Assembly: GCF_000179235.2 (NCBI RefSeq)
Contig: NZ_CP039373.1
Location: forward strand, 2,638,554-2,702,553
Direction of reading: 5' to 3'
Source: Synechococcus sp. CB0101
Lineage (GTDB): Bacteria; Cyanobacteriota; Cyanobacteriia; PCC-6307; Cyanobiaceae
Length of the DNA: 64,000 bases
Shown here: positions 48,371 to 57,999 of the stretch, one piece after another
How the letters are laid out: every line of letters starts with the position of its first letter
How positions within the stretch are numbered: the first letter of the stretch is position 1
Notes under the pieces: model-generated
Database searches by the model: none
What the model was told of the DNA's origin: nothing
Seen by the model: the letters and a program-made list of their open reading frames with translations, nothing else
Made by a program: the position numbers and the translations under genes

Positions 48371-49983
48371 GCTTGAGCCCGGCGCAGCACCACCAGGCCA
48401 CGATCTTGATGCACCTGGCGATACTCACCACTGGCCTGCAGCGAGGCCAACTGATCCAGCAGCAACCGCTGCATCTCGGCTTCTTCCCTGAACACCGGAA
48501 CCATCGGCGTGTAATACCCCGGGTAAGCCACCACCCAATCCACCGAAAAGGTTGCTCCATCGCGATCGCGGTACTGCACACCATTCGGAAGGCGGATGGC
48601 CACCTCACGCCTAGCGAGCAAAGGCAATAGCGGTGTATCGGCAGCCACGCTGGCCTGGGGGGGCACCAGCGCCACGGCCTTGAGCGCTGCAGCCCGGCGA
48701 CTGAGCATCTGTGCGGGTGACACATGCACCCAAGGAACAAAGCTGTCGGGCACAATCGCCGAGAGGCTGCGATGTGGGTTGCCAACCAGGGCCAGCGTTA
48801 GCGCCAGGCTGAGGGCCCCCGTCCATGCCGGCCGCACCCAGCGCTGCTGCCAGAAGCCGGGGTGCGCTTTCCACCAAAGCAGCGATCCCATGTAAAGACC
48901 GGGCACTAGGGCCAGCACATAGCGGAGGTTCACAGCAAGCGCGGTGCGCCCCTGTGACAGCAATGCCACGAGCAATGGCGCCGAGACCAGCAGCGCCACA
49001 TCGATCGAAACCAAGGGCACCAAGAGCAGCGGCAGGCTGAGGGCGAGCAAGAAACCCAGGGTTGTGCCTGGTGGGCTGACCAAAGCAGCCAGGAGAGCCC
49101 CGGGCCTCCGAAGCATGGCCAGCACAACCTGCACAGTGCCGCCCGACACGTCATCGACCAGGTGGCCAAACTTCTCCTGGAGAAAGCGATCCGAGAGCGA
49201 GGAATCAAACGAGGGCTGGATGGCAGTGGTCATCACCACAACCCAGACCAGGGAGAGCAGCATCAATGCCGCACCAACCCAGCGCGCACCCGGGCGACGC
49301 ACAACTGCCCAGAGCCCCAGGGAAAACAGCACCAAACCGCTGTCTTCTCGAACCAACAACAACGGCAGCGCCGCACAGGCCACCTGCCACCAGCGCCGTT
49401 CCAGCAGGCCTTCAATCACCAGAAAACCAAGCAGTGGCAGCCAGATCAGGTCGTGAAAGTTCTCGAGCATCGGCCCGATCACCGCACCACTGAGGTAGTA
49501 GGCGCAGGTGAGGCGTAGGGCGAGTGCCTGATTGAGATAGCGGCTGGCCACTCGCCAAAACACCAGCCCAGCAGCCGTGAGCAACGTGACCTGCAGCAAG
49601 GGCAGGGCCCACGGGCCGATCCAAACCACCAATGGAGCTGCCAGAAGGGTCAGGGCATTGGCGTGCTGACCGAGATGCAGATAGTCGATGCGAGGGAGAT
49701 CTCCATGCACCGCCACCGCACCGGAAAGAACCGACGACAAACTGCTTTCAAAAGGCCGACCCTGGGCTGTCGACCACAGTTCCTGCAGGAACAGGGCTTG
49801 GTCGTAGGTGGCTGTGAGGCTCTCCAGCCTCCAGATCTGCACGAGCATCCCGAAGAGCCAGAAACCCGCGGCCAGGAACCAGACCGTGCGGGGCCAGTGC
49901 TGGTTCCGAGGCCCGGCTGTCTCCCCGGGCTGATGATCAGCGAGCAATCCGGCACAAGCGCAAACAGAGGGTTCAATCTGCAT
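48361..49983 (-). CDS. DUF2079 integral membrane protein, paralog 2
   Basis: 540 residues with the same motifs as its neighbour: LTATYDQALFLQELWSTAQG, DYLHLGQHANALTLLAAPL, GPMLENFHDLIWLPLLGFLV and LVREDSGLVLFSLGLWAV. It is clearly a diverged duplicate in inverted orientation. The ATG at 49983 comes one base after the U-tract of the psbD terminator; TTG 49947 is an alternative start. Function unknown. Confidence 0.87.
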   Translation of the reverse strand: MQIEPSVCACAGLLADHQPGETAGPRNQHWPRTVWFLAAGFWLFGMLVQIWRLESLTATYDQALFLQELWSTAQGRPFESSLSSVLSGAVAVHGDLPRIDYLHLGQHANALTLLAAPLVVWIGPWALPLLQVTLLTAAGLVFWRVASRYLNQALALRLTCAYYLSGAVIGPMLENFHDLIWLPLLGFLVIEGLLERRWWQVACAALPLLLVREDSGLVLFSLGLWAVVRRPGARWVGAALMLLSLVWVVVMTTAIQPSFDSSLSDRFLQEKFGHLVDDVSGGTVQVVLAMLRRPGALLAALVSPPGTTLGFLLALSLPLLLVPLVSIDVALLVSAPLLVALLSQGRTALAVNLRYVLALVPGLYMGSLLWWKAHPGFWQQRWVRPAWTGALSLALTLALVGNPHRSLSAIVPDSFVPWVHVSPAQMLSRRAAALKAVALVPPQASVAADTPLLPLLARREVAIRLPNGVQYRDRDGATFSVDWVVAYPGYYTPMVPVFREEAEMQRLLLDQLASLQASGEYRQVHQDRGLVVLRRAQAQP

Positions 49984-49984
49984 G

Positions 49985-50012
49985 AAAAAGGGGCCCCTTG
50001 CGGGACCCCCTT
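49985..50012 (-). terminator. Rho-independent terminator after psbD
   Basis: Minus strand: GGGGTCCC / GGGGCCCC stem (one G-U pair), GCAA loop and TTTTT. It lies 22 bases after the psbD stop. With no psbC following, it makes this psbD monocistronic. Confidence 0.85.
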
Positions 50013-50034
50013 TGCTGTCTGATGGAGCGTGCGA

Positions 50035-51090
50035 TCAGAGAGCGTTGCCGCGGGGCAGAACCTCTTCAGGGAAGACGAAGTTTTCGTGCGGCTGGTCAGC
50101 CGGTGCCATCCAGGCACGCAGACCTTCGTTCAGAAGAATGTTCTTCGTGTAGAAGGTCTCGAATTCAGGATCCTCAGCAGCGCGGATTTCCTGCGACACG
50201 AAGTCGTAGGCACGCAGGTTGAGGGCCAGGCCGATGATGCCGATGCTGCTGGTCCACAGACCCATCACCGGCACGAACAGCATGAAGAAGTGCAGCCAAC
50301 GCTTGTTGGAGAACGCGATCCCGAAGATCTGGCTCCAGAAGCGGTTGGCGGTCACCATCGAATAGGTCTCTTCTTCCTGGGTGGGCTCGAACGCCTTGAA
50401 GGTGTTCGCCTGATCGGAGTCTTCGAACAGGGTGTTCTCCACGGTGGCGCCGTGAATGGCACACAGCAGCGCGCCGCCGAGGATGCCGGCCACGCCCATC
50501 ATGTGGAAGGGGTTCAGGGTCCAGTTGTGGAAGCCCTGCAGGAAGAGGAGGAAGCGGAAGATCGCTGCCACGCCAAAGCTGGGTGCAAAGAACCAGCTGC
50601 TTTGGCCGAGGGGGTACATCAGGAAGACGCTGACGAACACCGCAATCGGGCCGGAGAAGGCGATGGCGTTGTAGGGGCGGATGCCCACCAGACGGGCGAT
50701 CTCGAACTGACGCAGCATGAAGCCGATCAGGGAGAAGGCACCGTGCAGGGCCACGAAGGTCCACAGACCGCCGAGCTGGCACCAGCGCACGAAGTCGCCC
50801 TGGGCTTCAGGGCCCCAGAGCAGAAGAAGGGAATGGCCCATGGCATCAGCCGGGCTGCTCACCGCAGCGGTGAGGAAGTTGCAGCCCTCCAGATAGGAGC
50901 TGGCAATGCCGTGGGTGTACCAGGAGGTGACAAAGGTGGTGCCGGTCAGCCAGCCACCCAGCGCCAGGTAGGCGGTGGGGAACAGGAGCAGACCCGACCA
51001 CCCGACAAAAACGAAGCGGTCGCGCTTGAGCCAGTCATCGAGGACGTCAAACCATCCCCGCTGCGGCGCGCGCCCTACAGCGATCGTCAT
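50035..51090 (-). CDS. psbD: Photosystem II D2 protein (stand-alone copy)
   Basis: 351 residues, full length. It starts [20 protein letters not shown] and ends [15 protein letters not shown]. The chlorophyll and iron ligand regions [31 protein letters not shown] and [12 protein letters not shown] are intact. D2 pairs with D1 in the photosystem II reaction centre. In cyanobacteria psbD usually overlaps psbC; here a terminator follows, so this matches the second, often light-induced psbD copy (psbD2). ATG 51090 gives the family N-terminus. Confidence 0.97.
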   Translation of the reverse strand: MTIAVGRAPQRGWFDVLDDWLKRDRFVFVGWSGLLLFPTAYLALGGWLTGTTFVTSWYTHGIASSYLEGCNFLTAAVSSPADAMGHSLLLLWGPEAQGDFVRWCQLGGLWTFVALHGAFSLIGFMLRQFEIARLVGIRPYNAIAFSGPIAVFVSVFLMYPLGQSSWFFAPSFGVAAIFRFLLFLQGFHNWTLNPFHMMGVAGILGGALLCAIHGATVENTLFEDSDQANTFKAFEPTQEEETYSMVTANRFWSQIFGIAFSNKRWLHFFMLFVPVMGLWTSSIGIIGLALNLRAYDFVSQEIRAAEDPEFETFYTKNILLNEGLRAWMAPADQPHENFVFPEEVLPRGNAL

Positions 51091-51238
51091 GAGAGCGGCT
51101 TCATGAAGCGTTACACGCGCACTGTACGGGGAACCGGGCGTCTGTGGCGGATCACCCAAACCTGATAGGTAAAAGCTCCTAGCAAGCCATCGAAGCGGTC
51201 TTGATTCGCCAAAGTGGGGCCTGGCCGAAATCCCTGCT

Positions 51239-51502
51239 GTGTTCGTCGTTGAGCTCTCCATCAAGCTGAGCCCCATGCCCGTTGCCGTGCAGCGCAAGGA
51301 GCAGGCCGACGCTGAGGCCCTTTATCAACAGGTGAAGCAGGCCATGGAAAGCGGCCACCCCCGCCTGCTGGAGCTGAGCTGCGAGAAGGAGGAAACCAAG
51401 CGCGTCTGTCTGCTCACCAGCGAAGTGGTGGCCGTGCAGACCTACGAGAAGTCCGCGATGGGCGGCGGCAGCAAGCGTCCGGGCTTCAGCTTCGATGGCT
51501 GA
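51239..51502 (+). CDS. UPF0367-family small protein
   Basis: 87 residues, GTG start. The full-length match to the cyanobacteria/plastid-type UPF0367 family is recognisable: [40 protein letters not shown], and the C-terminus [13 protein letters not shown]. Soluble; function unknown. It overlaps the next gene by 8 bases. Confidence 0.9.
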   Translation: MFVVELSIKLSPMPVAVQRKEQADAEALYQQVKQAMESGHPRLLELSCEKEETKRVCLLTSEVVAVQTYEKSAMGGGSKRPGFSFDG

Positions 51503-52181
51503 TCAGGCCCCCAGCCTGGTGGTGGATCAGCTGGGCTTCGCCTGGCCCAATGGCCACAGTGCCCTCAATCACTGCTGCCTCACCATCCCCCGGCCAGGGC
51601 TGTGGATGCTCGTGGGCGGAAACGGAAGCGGCAAAAGCACCCTGCTGCGATTGATCGCCGGGCTGCTGACCCCAGCCCGGGGTCGCCTGCAGCGCCCTCT
51701 CAAGCCGGCCTTGGTGTTTCAGAACCCTGATCACCAGCTGCTGCTGCCCAGTTGCGGCAGCGAGATCGAACTGGCCCTCCCCGACACAGTTGCTGCAGCC
51801 GAGCGCCTCTCCCGGGTAGAGCAGGCCCTGAATCAGGTGGGGTTAGCCGGTTTCCGGCAACGACCGATTCACAGCCTCAGCGGCGGCCAGAAGCAACGCC
51901 TCGCGATCGCCGCGGCCCTGGCCAGCGAAGCCCAGCTGCTGCTGCTGGATGAACCGACTGCCTTGCTGGATGAAACCAGCCAGGCGGAGGTCCTCCAGCT
52001 GATCCGCTCCCTATGCGATCGCCAGGAGCAGCCGATCACGGCTCTCTGGATCACCCACCGCCTGGAGGAGCTGCGCTGGTGCGATGGCGCCGCTCTGATG
52101 GAACGAGGCAGCATTGGCCCCTGGCGCAGCGGTCAATCGATGGAGCAACAGCTCGCCCCCCTTGCGGGCGGGAAGGGCTGA
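51495..52181 (+). CDS. ABC transporter ATP-binding protein (CbiO/ECF-like)
   Basis: 228 residues, one ABC domain: Walker [18 protein letters not shown]-loop [14 protein letters not shown], signature [16 protein letters not shown], Walker [14 protein letters not shown] and switch WITHRLEE. The Q-loop NPDHQ resembles energy-coupling-factor (CbiO/EcfA) ATPases for vitamins or metals. No permease or EcfT gene is adjacent. It overlaps UPF0367 by 8 bases. Confidence 0.87.
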   Translation: MADQAPSLVVDQLGFAWPNGHSALNHCCLTIPRPGLWMLVGGNGSGKSTLLRLIAGLLTPARGRLQRPLKPALVFQNPDHQLLLPSCGSEIELALPDTVAAAERLSRVEQALNQVGLAGFRQRPIHSLSGGQKQRLAIAAALASEAQLLLLDEPTALLDETSQAEVLQLIRSLCDRQEQPITALWITHRLEELRWCDGAALMERGSIGPWRSGQSMEQQLAPLAGGKG

Positions 52182-52216
52182 GGGGTAAGTTCTCTGGGCA
52201 CCCGTCAGGGCCGCAT

Positions 52217-52288
<72 letters not shown>

Positions 52289-52294
52289 CTTGAA

Positions 52295-52322
52295 AACCCC
52301 AGCCTTACGGCTGGGGTTTTTT
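52295..52322 (+). terminator. Rho-independent terminator after tRNA-Asn
   Basis: A perfect AACCCCAGCC / GGCTGGGGTT stem, TTAC loop and TTTTTT. It is nearly the same hairpin as the petD terminator. An ATG follows one base after the T-run. Confidence 0.9.
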
Positions 52323-52605
52323 CATGCCGATGCGATGGAGGGCCCGTTGCTGCAACAACGCCGCTGCATCGCATCGTTGGCCGACAAATTGCAACAGGGC
52401 AAACGGAAGAAAACCTGTAAATCCAGCCGGATCCATCAACTCATCAATGCTCGAGAAAGCCTGCGGGGCAGTTGATTTCAGCTTCGAGCAGCCAACATTG
52501 AGCGACCAAAAAGTTCTGCAGCTCCTCAATGTTCTGGAGAGAATGTGAGCAACGAACAGCGGCCCTCACCCCGCGGCGCCTGCACTCCACCGCCGGAGAT
52601 CCACC
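52323..52605 (+). other. Upstream region of rpaA
   Basis: 283 bases between the tRNA-Asn terminator and rpaA. A 74-codon frame (52324-52548) begins one base after the terminator but has a low-complexity Arg/Ala-rich start and no relative I recognise. An opposite frame exists as well. I treat the stretch as the rpaA promoter and leader; no clear -10/-35 pair stands out. Confidence 0.5.
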
Positions 52606-53376
52606 ATGAAGCCCTGCATCCTGCTGATCGAAGACGACAGCGACATGCGCGAGCTGGTGGCCGGCCACCTCGAACACAGCGGCTTCGATGTGCAGCGGGC
52701 AGAAGACGGCATCAAGGGTCAAGCCCTGGCGCTGCAATACACCCCGGATCTGATCCTGCTGGATCTGATGCTGCCCAAGGTGGACGGCCTCACCCTTTGC
52801 CAGCGCCTACGGCGCGATGAGCGCACCACAGGCATCCCCATCCTGATGCTCACTGCACTGGGGAGCACCAAAGACAAGGTGAGCGGCTTCAACTCCGGGG
52901 CCGACGACTACCTCGCCAAGCCCTTTGATCTCGAAGAGCTGCTGGTGCGGATCAAGGCGCTGCTGCGCCGCAGCGACCGGGCCCCCCTCTCGGCCAAGCA
53001 CAACGAAATCCTCAGCTACGGCGCCCTCACCCTGGTGCCCGAGCGCTTTGAAGCGATCTGGTTCGACGAACCGGTGCGGCTCACCCATCTGGAATTCGAG
53101 CTGCTGCATTGCCTGCTGCAGCGCCATGGGCAAACCGTGGCCCCCTCGCTGATCCTCAAGGAGGTGTGGGGCTACGAACCCGACGACGACATCGAAACGA
53201 TCCGTGTGCATGTGCGCCATCTGCGCACCAAGCTCGAGCCCGATCCCCGCAAGCCCCGTTTCATCAAAACGGTGTATGGAGCGGGCTACTGCCTCGAACT
53301 GCCAAGCGGTGCCCACGAAGAGGAACTGGCCCAGCTGGTGCACAACGCCCGCGCCAATCGCCGCACAGCCGCCTGA
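52606..53376 (+). CDS. rpaA: Response regulator RpaA (circadian output regulator)
   Basis: 256 residues, OmpR family. The receiver has the acidic pair IEDD, phospho-acceptor Asp in [13 protein letters not shown], Thr in MLTALG and Lys in LAKPFD. The winged helix has [20 protein letters not shown] and [39 protein letters not shown] and the length distinguish RpaA from RpaB. RpaA is phosphorylated by SasA and drives clock-controlled transcription and phycobilisome coupling. It is divergent in neighbourhood from, but close to, rpaB (6.2 kb). Confidence 0.93.
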   Translation: MKPCILLIEDDSDMRELVAGHLEHSGFDVQRAEDGIKGQALALQYTPDLILLDLMLPKVDGLTLCQRLRRDERTTGIPILMLTALGSTKDKVSGFNSGADDYLAKPFDLEELLVRIKALLRRSDRAPLSAKHNEILSYGALTLVPERFEAIWFDEPVRLTHLEFELLHCLLQRHGQTVAPSLILKEVWGYEPDDDIETIRVHVRHLRTKLEPDPRKPRFIKTVYGAGYCLELPSGAHEEELAQLVHNARANRRTAA

Positions 53377-53386
53377 TCGGCAGCGG

Positions 53387-54370
53387 CTACGCAGCCATCC
53401 ATCCGCTCAGCTCCAGCAGTGCCACCTCCCAGGCCAAACGGGGCTGCACAAACGAGCGCAGCTGGCGCCGCAGCAGCTCAATGCGTTGCTGTTGAGCGGG
53501 CTGATGGCTGAGTCGCCATAGGTGCAGCTGCCACCAGTCGAGCAGCCACAGCTGCTGCTCCACATCGAGCGCCTCGCAGAGATCACGGGCCAGGCTGAGC
53601 GCCTCCACCGGGCTGGTGGGCTTGGAGGCACCAGCGGATGCCCCACCCACCAAGGCCGCACAACGCTGCGCCAGCCCCTCCGGCAGCGCCTCCCAGTGCT
53701 GACGCTGCTCCAGCAGCGCCCCCGGCGAGCCCGCAGCCAGCTCCACCAGCTCCGGTGGATCCGAGCTGGTGGGCTGCGCCGCCTGGGCCGCCAACACCTG
53801 CTGCAGCTGCTCCGGCGCCAACCGGGCAAAGGGAATGGCCTGGCAGCGGGAGCGGATCGTGCTGAGCAGGCGATCAGGAGCCGCCGTCAGCAGGATCAGC
53901 AGCCCATCACCAGGCTCCTCCAGGGTTTTGAGCAACGCATTAGCGGCGCCCTCCGCCATGGCCTCCACCGCTTCAATCACCACCAGGCAGCGGTTGGCTT
54001 CCACCGGCCGGCGCCCCAGAAACTGCGACACAGCACGCACCTGCTCCAGCCGCAACTGCGGCGGGGCCTTGCGGCTCACGCCGGCCTCAGCGGCCTTGGA
54101 GGCCGGCACCAGCTGGCCCTTCTCGCTGTAGGTGGGCTCGACCCAGAGCAGATCCGGGTGGTTGCCCTCCTGCAAGCGGCGGCGCACGGAGGCCGATCCC
54201 GCAGGCCCTGCGATCACCCCCTCCAGAAAACGCCGAGCAGCGATCGAGCGCCCCACCCCATCGGGGCCGCAAAACAAATAAGCCGGTGCCAAGCGCTGGC
54301 GCTCGAGTGCAGCCAGCAGCAGGGTGGTGGCCTGATGCTGGCCCACCAAACCGTCAAACAGCTCAGCCAT
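53387..54370 (-). CDS. holB: DNA polymerase III delta' subunit
   Basis: 327 residues. Clamp-loader AAA+ fold: LVGQHQATTLLLAALERQRL, P-loop GPDGVGRSIAARR (Arg in place of the usual Lys, acceptable since delta' need not hydrolyse ATP), SRKAPPQLRLEQVRAVSQFL, and EEPGDGLLILLTAAPDRLLSTIRSRCQ. It is part of the beta-clamp loader. It overlaps the tmk stop by 8 bases, the common tmk-holB pairing. Confidence 0.93.
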   Translation of the reverse strand: MAELFDGLVGQHQATTLLLAALERQRLAPAYLFCGPDGVGRSIAARRFLEGVIAGPAGSASVRRRLQEGNHPDLLWVEPTYSEKGQLVPASKAAEAGVSRKAPPQLRLEQVRAVSQFLGRRPVEANRCLVVIEAVEAMAEGAANALLKTLEEPGDGLLILLTAAPDRLLSTIRSRCQAIPFARLAPEQLQQVLAAQAAQPTSSDPPELVELAAGSPGALLEQRQHWEALPEGLAQRCAALVGGASAGASKPTSPVEALSLARDLCEALDVEQQLWLLDWWQLHLWRLSHQPAQQQRIELLRRQLRSFVQPRLAWEVALLELSGWMAA

Positions 54371-55022
54371 CGACTGGGTCTTCGGCCAGCTTGCAGCGGT
54401 GGGTGATGGCCGCCTCCAGGGCCGCGCTCACAGCCTCAGGGGGCTGGGAACCATCCAACCGCTGCCAACCGGGCTGGGCTGCCAGGGCCACAAAACCAGC
54501 ACAGACACGGGCCAGGAAGGCTTCGCCGCTGGCCTCGATGCGATCGGCGGCCCGGTGGCCGCGCCGCCGCAGCGATTCCTCCAGCGGCACATCCAGCAGC
54601 AGGGTGAGATCGGGCTGCAGCCCCCGGCAGGCAATCAGGCTGAGCTGGTCAATCAGCGCGAGGGAGAGGCCGCGGCCATAACCCTGGTAAGCGGCGGTGG
54701 AGCCGCTGAAGCGGTCGCTGAGCACCCAATGCCCTGCCTCCAGGGCCGGAAGGATCTGCTGCTGCACGTGCTGAGCCCGATCCGCCGCATAGAGCAGCAG
54801 CTCTGCAGTGCTGCAGGGTGCCGCCGCCCCCGGCGGATGCAGCAGCAACTGGCGCAGGGCGCGCCCCAGCTCCGTGCCACCGGGTTCCCGGGTCACCATC
54901 AACTGGGCGCCCTCCGGCATCAGGCCGCTACGGGGGAGCCAGTGGCGCAGGTGCTCGATCTGTGTGGTCTTGCCGCAACCATCGATGCCTTCGAGCACCA
55001 GGAACCGACCGCGCTCAGTCAT
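54363..55022 (-). CDS. tmk: Thymidylate kinase
   Basis: 219 residues from ATG 55022. P-loop LEGIDGCGKTTQIEHL, the DRY-like DRFSGSTAAYQGYGRGL, and the LID region LEESLRRRGHRAADRIE. It phosphorylates dTMP to dTDP. It sits between the copper ATPase (8-base overlap) and holB (8-base overlap), so all three are on one message. Confidence 0.95.
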   Translation of the reverse strand: MTERGRFLVLEGIDGCGKTTQIEHLRHWLPRSGLMPEGAQLMVTREPGGTELGRALRQLLLHPPGAAAPCSTAELLLYAADRAQHVQQQILPALEAGHWVLSDRFSGSTAAYQGYGRGLSLALIDQLSLIACRGLQPDLTLLLDVPLEESLRRRGHRAADRIEASGEAFLARVCAGFVALAAQPGWQRLDGSQPPEAVSAALEAAITHRCKLAEDPVDG

Positions 55023-57366
55023 GTCCACCGAGCAGCAGGGCATTCACCACCACGGTGATCGAACTGAGGGCCATCAGCAACGCTGCCAGAGGAGGGGAGA
55101 GCACCACGCCGAAACCCGGCAGCAGGGCGCCGGCGGCCAGGGGCAACACCAGCAGGTTGTAGCCGAAGGCCCAAGCCAGGTTTTGGCGCACCTTGGCCAT
55201 GGTGCGGCGGGCCAACTGCAGGGCCTGGGGGATCGCGGTGAGGCGATCGCCGAGCACCACCAAATCGGCGGTATCCATCGCGATCTGCGTGCCAGTGCCC
55301 ACGGCGATCCCCAGATCCGCGGCCGCCAGCGCCGGAGCGTCGTTGATGCCATCGCCCACCATCGCCACCGGGCCGCGGCCAGCGCCCTGCTGCAGCCGCT
55401 CCAGCTTCTGCTGGGGCAGCAGCTCCCAGGCCAATTGATCGGTGTGCAGACCCAGGGCCTCGCCGAGGCGCTGCACAGGACCCTGCCGGTCGCCGCTGAG
55501 GACGCCCAGCCGCAGCCCCATGGCCTGCAAGGCCGCCAGCGCTTCTGAGGCATCCGGGCGCACGAGATCTTCGATCGCCAGCAGCGCCAGCAGCTGATGC
55601 TCAGCGCTCAGCGCCACCACCGTGGCGCCACGGCCTTCCTGCTCCTGCAGCCACCGCTGCAGCTCGGCGGAGACCACCACACCGTCAGCGGCAATCCAGC
55701 CGGGGCGGCCAAGGCGGCAGCGGCCGTAGCCCGCCACGGTTCCCTCCAGGCCATCGCCCGCGATGGTGCGGGGCTGCTCCACGCTGAGCAGGGGCAGCTC
55801 CAGCTCCTGGGCCCGCTGCAACAGGGCATGGGCCAGGGGATGACGGGTATCGGCTTCAAGGCTGGCGGCCAGCTGCACCAAAGCCGCCTCCTCGAGGCCA
55901 GCCTGCGCCGGCTGCAGGCCGCTGAGGCTGGGGCGGCCGATGCTCAGGGTGCCGGTCTTGTCGAAGAAGACAGTCTTCAGGGCCGCGGCCGTTTCGATCA
56001 CATCGCCGCCACGAAACAGGATGCCGGCCTTGGCGGCTCGGCCCGTGCCCACGGTGATCGCCGCGGGGGTGGCCAAGCCCAGGGCGCAGGGGCAGGCCAC
56101 CACCAGCACGGCAATGCTGAGCTGCAAGCCCAGCACGAAAGGCGTTTCAGCCGACAACCCCAGGCTTTGGTGGCCGCCATGGGCATGCATCGCCGGGGCT
56201 GCCGACAGCACTTGAGGCCACAGCTGCGCACCCACGAGCCACCAAAACAACAGAGTGGCCAGCGCCAGCAGCATCACCGCCACGCTGAAGCGGCCTGCCA
56301 CCCGATCGGTTAAGCCCTGAATCGGGCCTTTGCGCGATTGGGCCTGCTCCACCAGGGCAATGATCCGGGCCACAGCGCTGTCGCTGCCAGGGCGCACCAC
56401 CTCCAGCAGCAGCGGTGCCTGCAGGTTGAGGCTGCCGGCCGCCAGCTCAGAGCCGGCACTCACCTCCTGGGGCAAGGGTTCGCCGGTGAGGCTGGACACG
56501 TCGAGGTTGGAGAGCCCCTCGAGCACGCGGCTATCCACGGGAACCCGATCACCGGGCAACAAGCGCAGGCGATCACCGGGGCGCAGAGCACCCACGCGAA
56601 CGGGGCGGGTGATCGCCTCATCCCCCGTGCCCACCACCAGCAACGCCTCATCGGGTTGCAGCCGCGCCAATTCCTGCAGGGCGCGGCCGGTGCGGAAGCG
56701 AGCCCGCTCCTCCAGAAAGCGGCCCAACAGCACAAAGCCCAGCAGCATCACGGGCTCGTTGAAGAAGCACTGCCAACCCACGGCCGGCCAAATCAGGGCC
56801 ACGAGGCTGGCCAGATAGGCGCTCGCCATCCCCAGGCCCACGAGCGTGTCCATGCCCGGGGCACCGGCGAAGGCCGAGCGGGCTCCGCGCACCAAGATTG
56901 ATCGCCCCGGCACAGCCAGGGCCACGGTGGCCACCAGGGCGTGCACCCGCATGTCTGCGAGCCAGGGGAGCGGCAGCTGGCCCATCTCGGCCAGGTGGCC
57001 CGCCGCCGACACCAGCAGCAACACCAGAGCCACCACCAACTGCTGCCAGCGCTGCCACCAGCTCTGTTGCTGCCGGCGCTCCGCCGGGGTACTGGCCTGG
57101 TCTTCACGGCGATGGGCCTGATAGCCCATACCCAACAGGGCCTCGATCAGCGCTTCGCTGGGGTCGTGGTCGTTCTGGGCGAGCAGGGCTGGATCCAACC
57201 CCACCCAAGCCGTGCGGTTGAGCAGGCTGACGCTGGCCTGGCGGACACCGGGCTGGGCCAACAGGCGCTGCTCCACAGCGCGCACGCAGCCTCCACATTT
57301 CATGCCCTCCACCTCGAGCAGCAGGGCAGCCACAGGCTGGGATGCGGATTCAGGGCCGCTGCTCAC
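55015..57366 (-). CDS. Copper-translocating P1B-type ATPase (CtaA/PacS-like)
   Basis: About 783 residues from GTG 57366. An N-terminal HMA domain with [13 protein letters not shown], eight transmembrane helices, the metal-site CPC in [15 protein letters not shown], phosphorylation DKTGT, TGE (LTGEPLPQ) and hinge [11 protein letters not shown] His-rich loop (MHAHGGHQ) lies before TM5/6. It moves Cu(I) into thylakoids or across the plasma membrane for plastocyanin and cytochrome oxidase. The longer ATG 57450 frame adds a low-complexity leader. It is divergent from ycf3. Confidence 0.93.
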   Translation of the reverse strand: MSSGPESASQPVAALLLEVEGMKCGGCVRAVEQRLLAQPGVRQASVSLLNRTAWVGLDPALLAQNDHDPSEALIEALLGMGYQAHRREDQASTPAERRQQQSWWQRWQQLVVALVLLLVSAAGHLAEMGQLPLPWLADMRVHALVATVALAVPGRSILVRGARSAFAGAPGMDTLVGLGMASAYLASLVALIWPAVGWQCFFNEPVMLLGFVLLGRFLEERARFRTGRALQELARLQPDEALLVVGTGDEAITRPVRVGALRPGDRLRLLPGDRVPVDSRVLEGLSNLDVSSLTGEPLPQEVSAGSELAAGSLNLQAPLLLEVVRPGSDSAVARIIALVEQAQSRKGPIQGLTDRVAGRFSVAVMLLALATLLFWWLVGAQLWPQVLSAAPAMHAHGGHQSLGLSAETPFVLGLQLSIAVLVVACPCALGLATPAAITVGTGRAAKAGILFRGGDVIETAAALKTVFFDKTGTLSIGRPSLSGLQPAQAGLEEAALVQLAASLEADTRHPLAHALLQRAQELELPLLSVEQPRTIAGDGLEGTVAGYGRCRLGRPGWIAADGVVVSAELQRWLQEQEGRGATVVALSAEHQLLALLAIEDLVRPDASEALAALQAMGLRLGVLSGDRQGPVQRLGEALGLHTDQLAWELLPQQKLERLQQGAGRGPVAMVGDGINDAPALAAADLGIAVGTGTQIAMDTADLVVLGDRLTAIPQALQLARRTMAKVRQNLAWAFGYNLLVLPLAAGALLPGFGVVLSPPLAALLMALSSITVVVNALLLGGHD

Positions 57367-57467
57367 GGGGCTGGGGGTGGGCGACTCCAAGGCTAGGGAG
57401 TGCGAACAGCCAAGGCATCCCTCGCCCCAGGCAGGTGAGGATGGCCCCACGCAGCTCCACCACCCCC

Positions 57468-57989
57468 GTGCCCCGCTCTCAGCGCAACGACAACTTCATC
57501 GACAAGAGCTTCACGGTGATGGCCGACCTGATCCTCAAGGTGCTGCCCACCAACCAGCGCGCCAAGGAGGCCTTCGCTTACTACCGCGATGGCATGAGCG
57601 CTCAGGCCGATGGCGAATACGCCGAAGCACTCGACAACTACGCCGAAGCGCTGAAGCTGGAGGAAGACCCCAACGACCGCGCCTTCATCCTTTACAACAT
57701 GGCGCTGGTGTACGCCAGCAACGGTGAGCACGAGAAGGCCCTGGAGCAGTACGGCCAGGCCCTCGATCTCAACAGCAAGATGCCCCAGGCCCTCAACAAC
57801 ATGGCGGTGATCCACCACCACCTGGGCTCCCTGGCGGAAGAAAACGGCGACGGTGACCTCGCCGATCGCCATTTCGATCAGGCCGCTGATCTGTGGACCA
57901 AAGCGATCCGCCTGGCCCCGAACAACTACATCGAAGCCCAGAACTGGCTCAAAACCAGCGGCCGCGGCAACGTCGACGTGTACTTCTGA
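57468..57989 (+). CDS. ycf3: Photosystem I assembly protein Ycf3
   Basis: 173 residues with three TPR repeats ([60 protein letters not shown]) and the family end [14 protein letters not shown]. Ycf3 is a thylakoid-surface chaperone for PsaA/PsaB assembly. GTG 57468 gives the family N-terminus (M)[23 protein letters not shown] 57441, next to a GGTGAGG, would add 9 residues. Confidence 0.96.
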   Translation: MPRSQRNDNFIDKSFTVMADLILKVLPTNQRAKEAFAYYRDGMSAQADGEYAEALDNYAEALKLEEDPNDRAFILYNMALVYASNGEHEKALEQYGQALDLNSKMPQALNNMAVIHHHLGSLAEENGDGDLADRHFDQAADLWTKAIRLAPNNYIEAQNWLKTSGRGNVDVYF

Positions 57990-57999
57990 GGCAACCGCC

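Noticed and set aside
50029-51165. Long plus-strand open frame antisense to psbD
   Set aside because: It mirrors the psbD gene exactly; the highly biased codons of psbD keep the opposite frame open. The product has no recognisable motif.
52324-52548. 74-codon frame after the tRNA-Asn terminator as a real gene
   Set aside because: Low-complexity start, no known relative and competing opposite frame; kept only as part of the terminator-start pattern.
53522-54406. 294-codon plus-strand frame antisense to holB
   Set aside because: The holB motifs and its overlap with tmk support the minus strand only.
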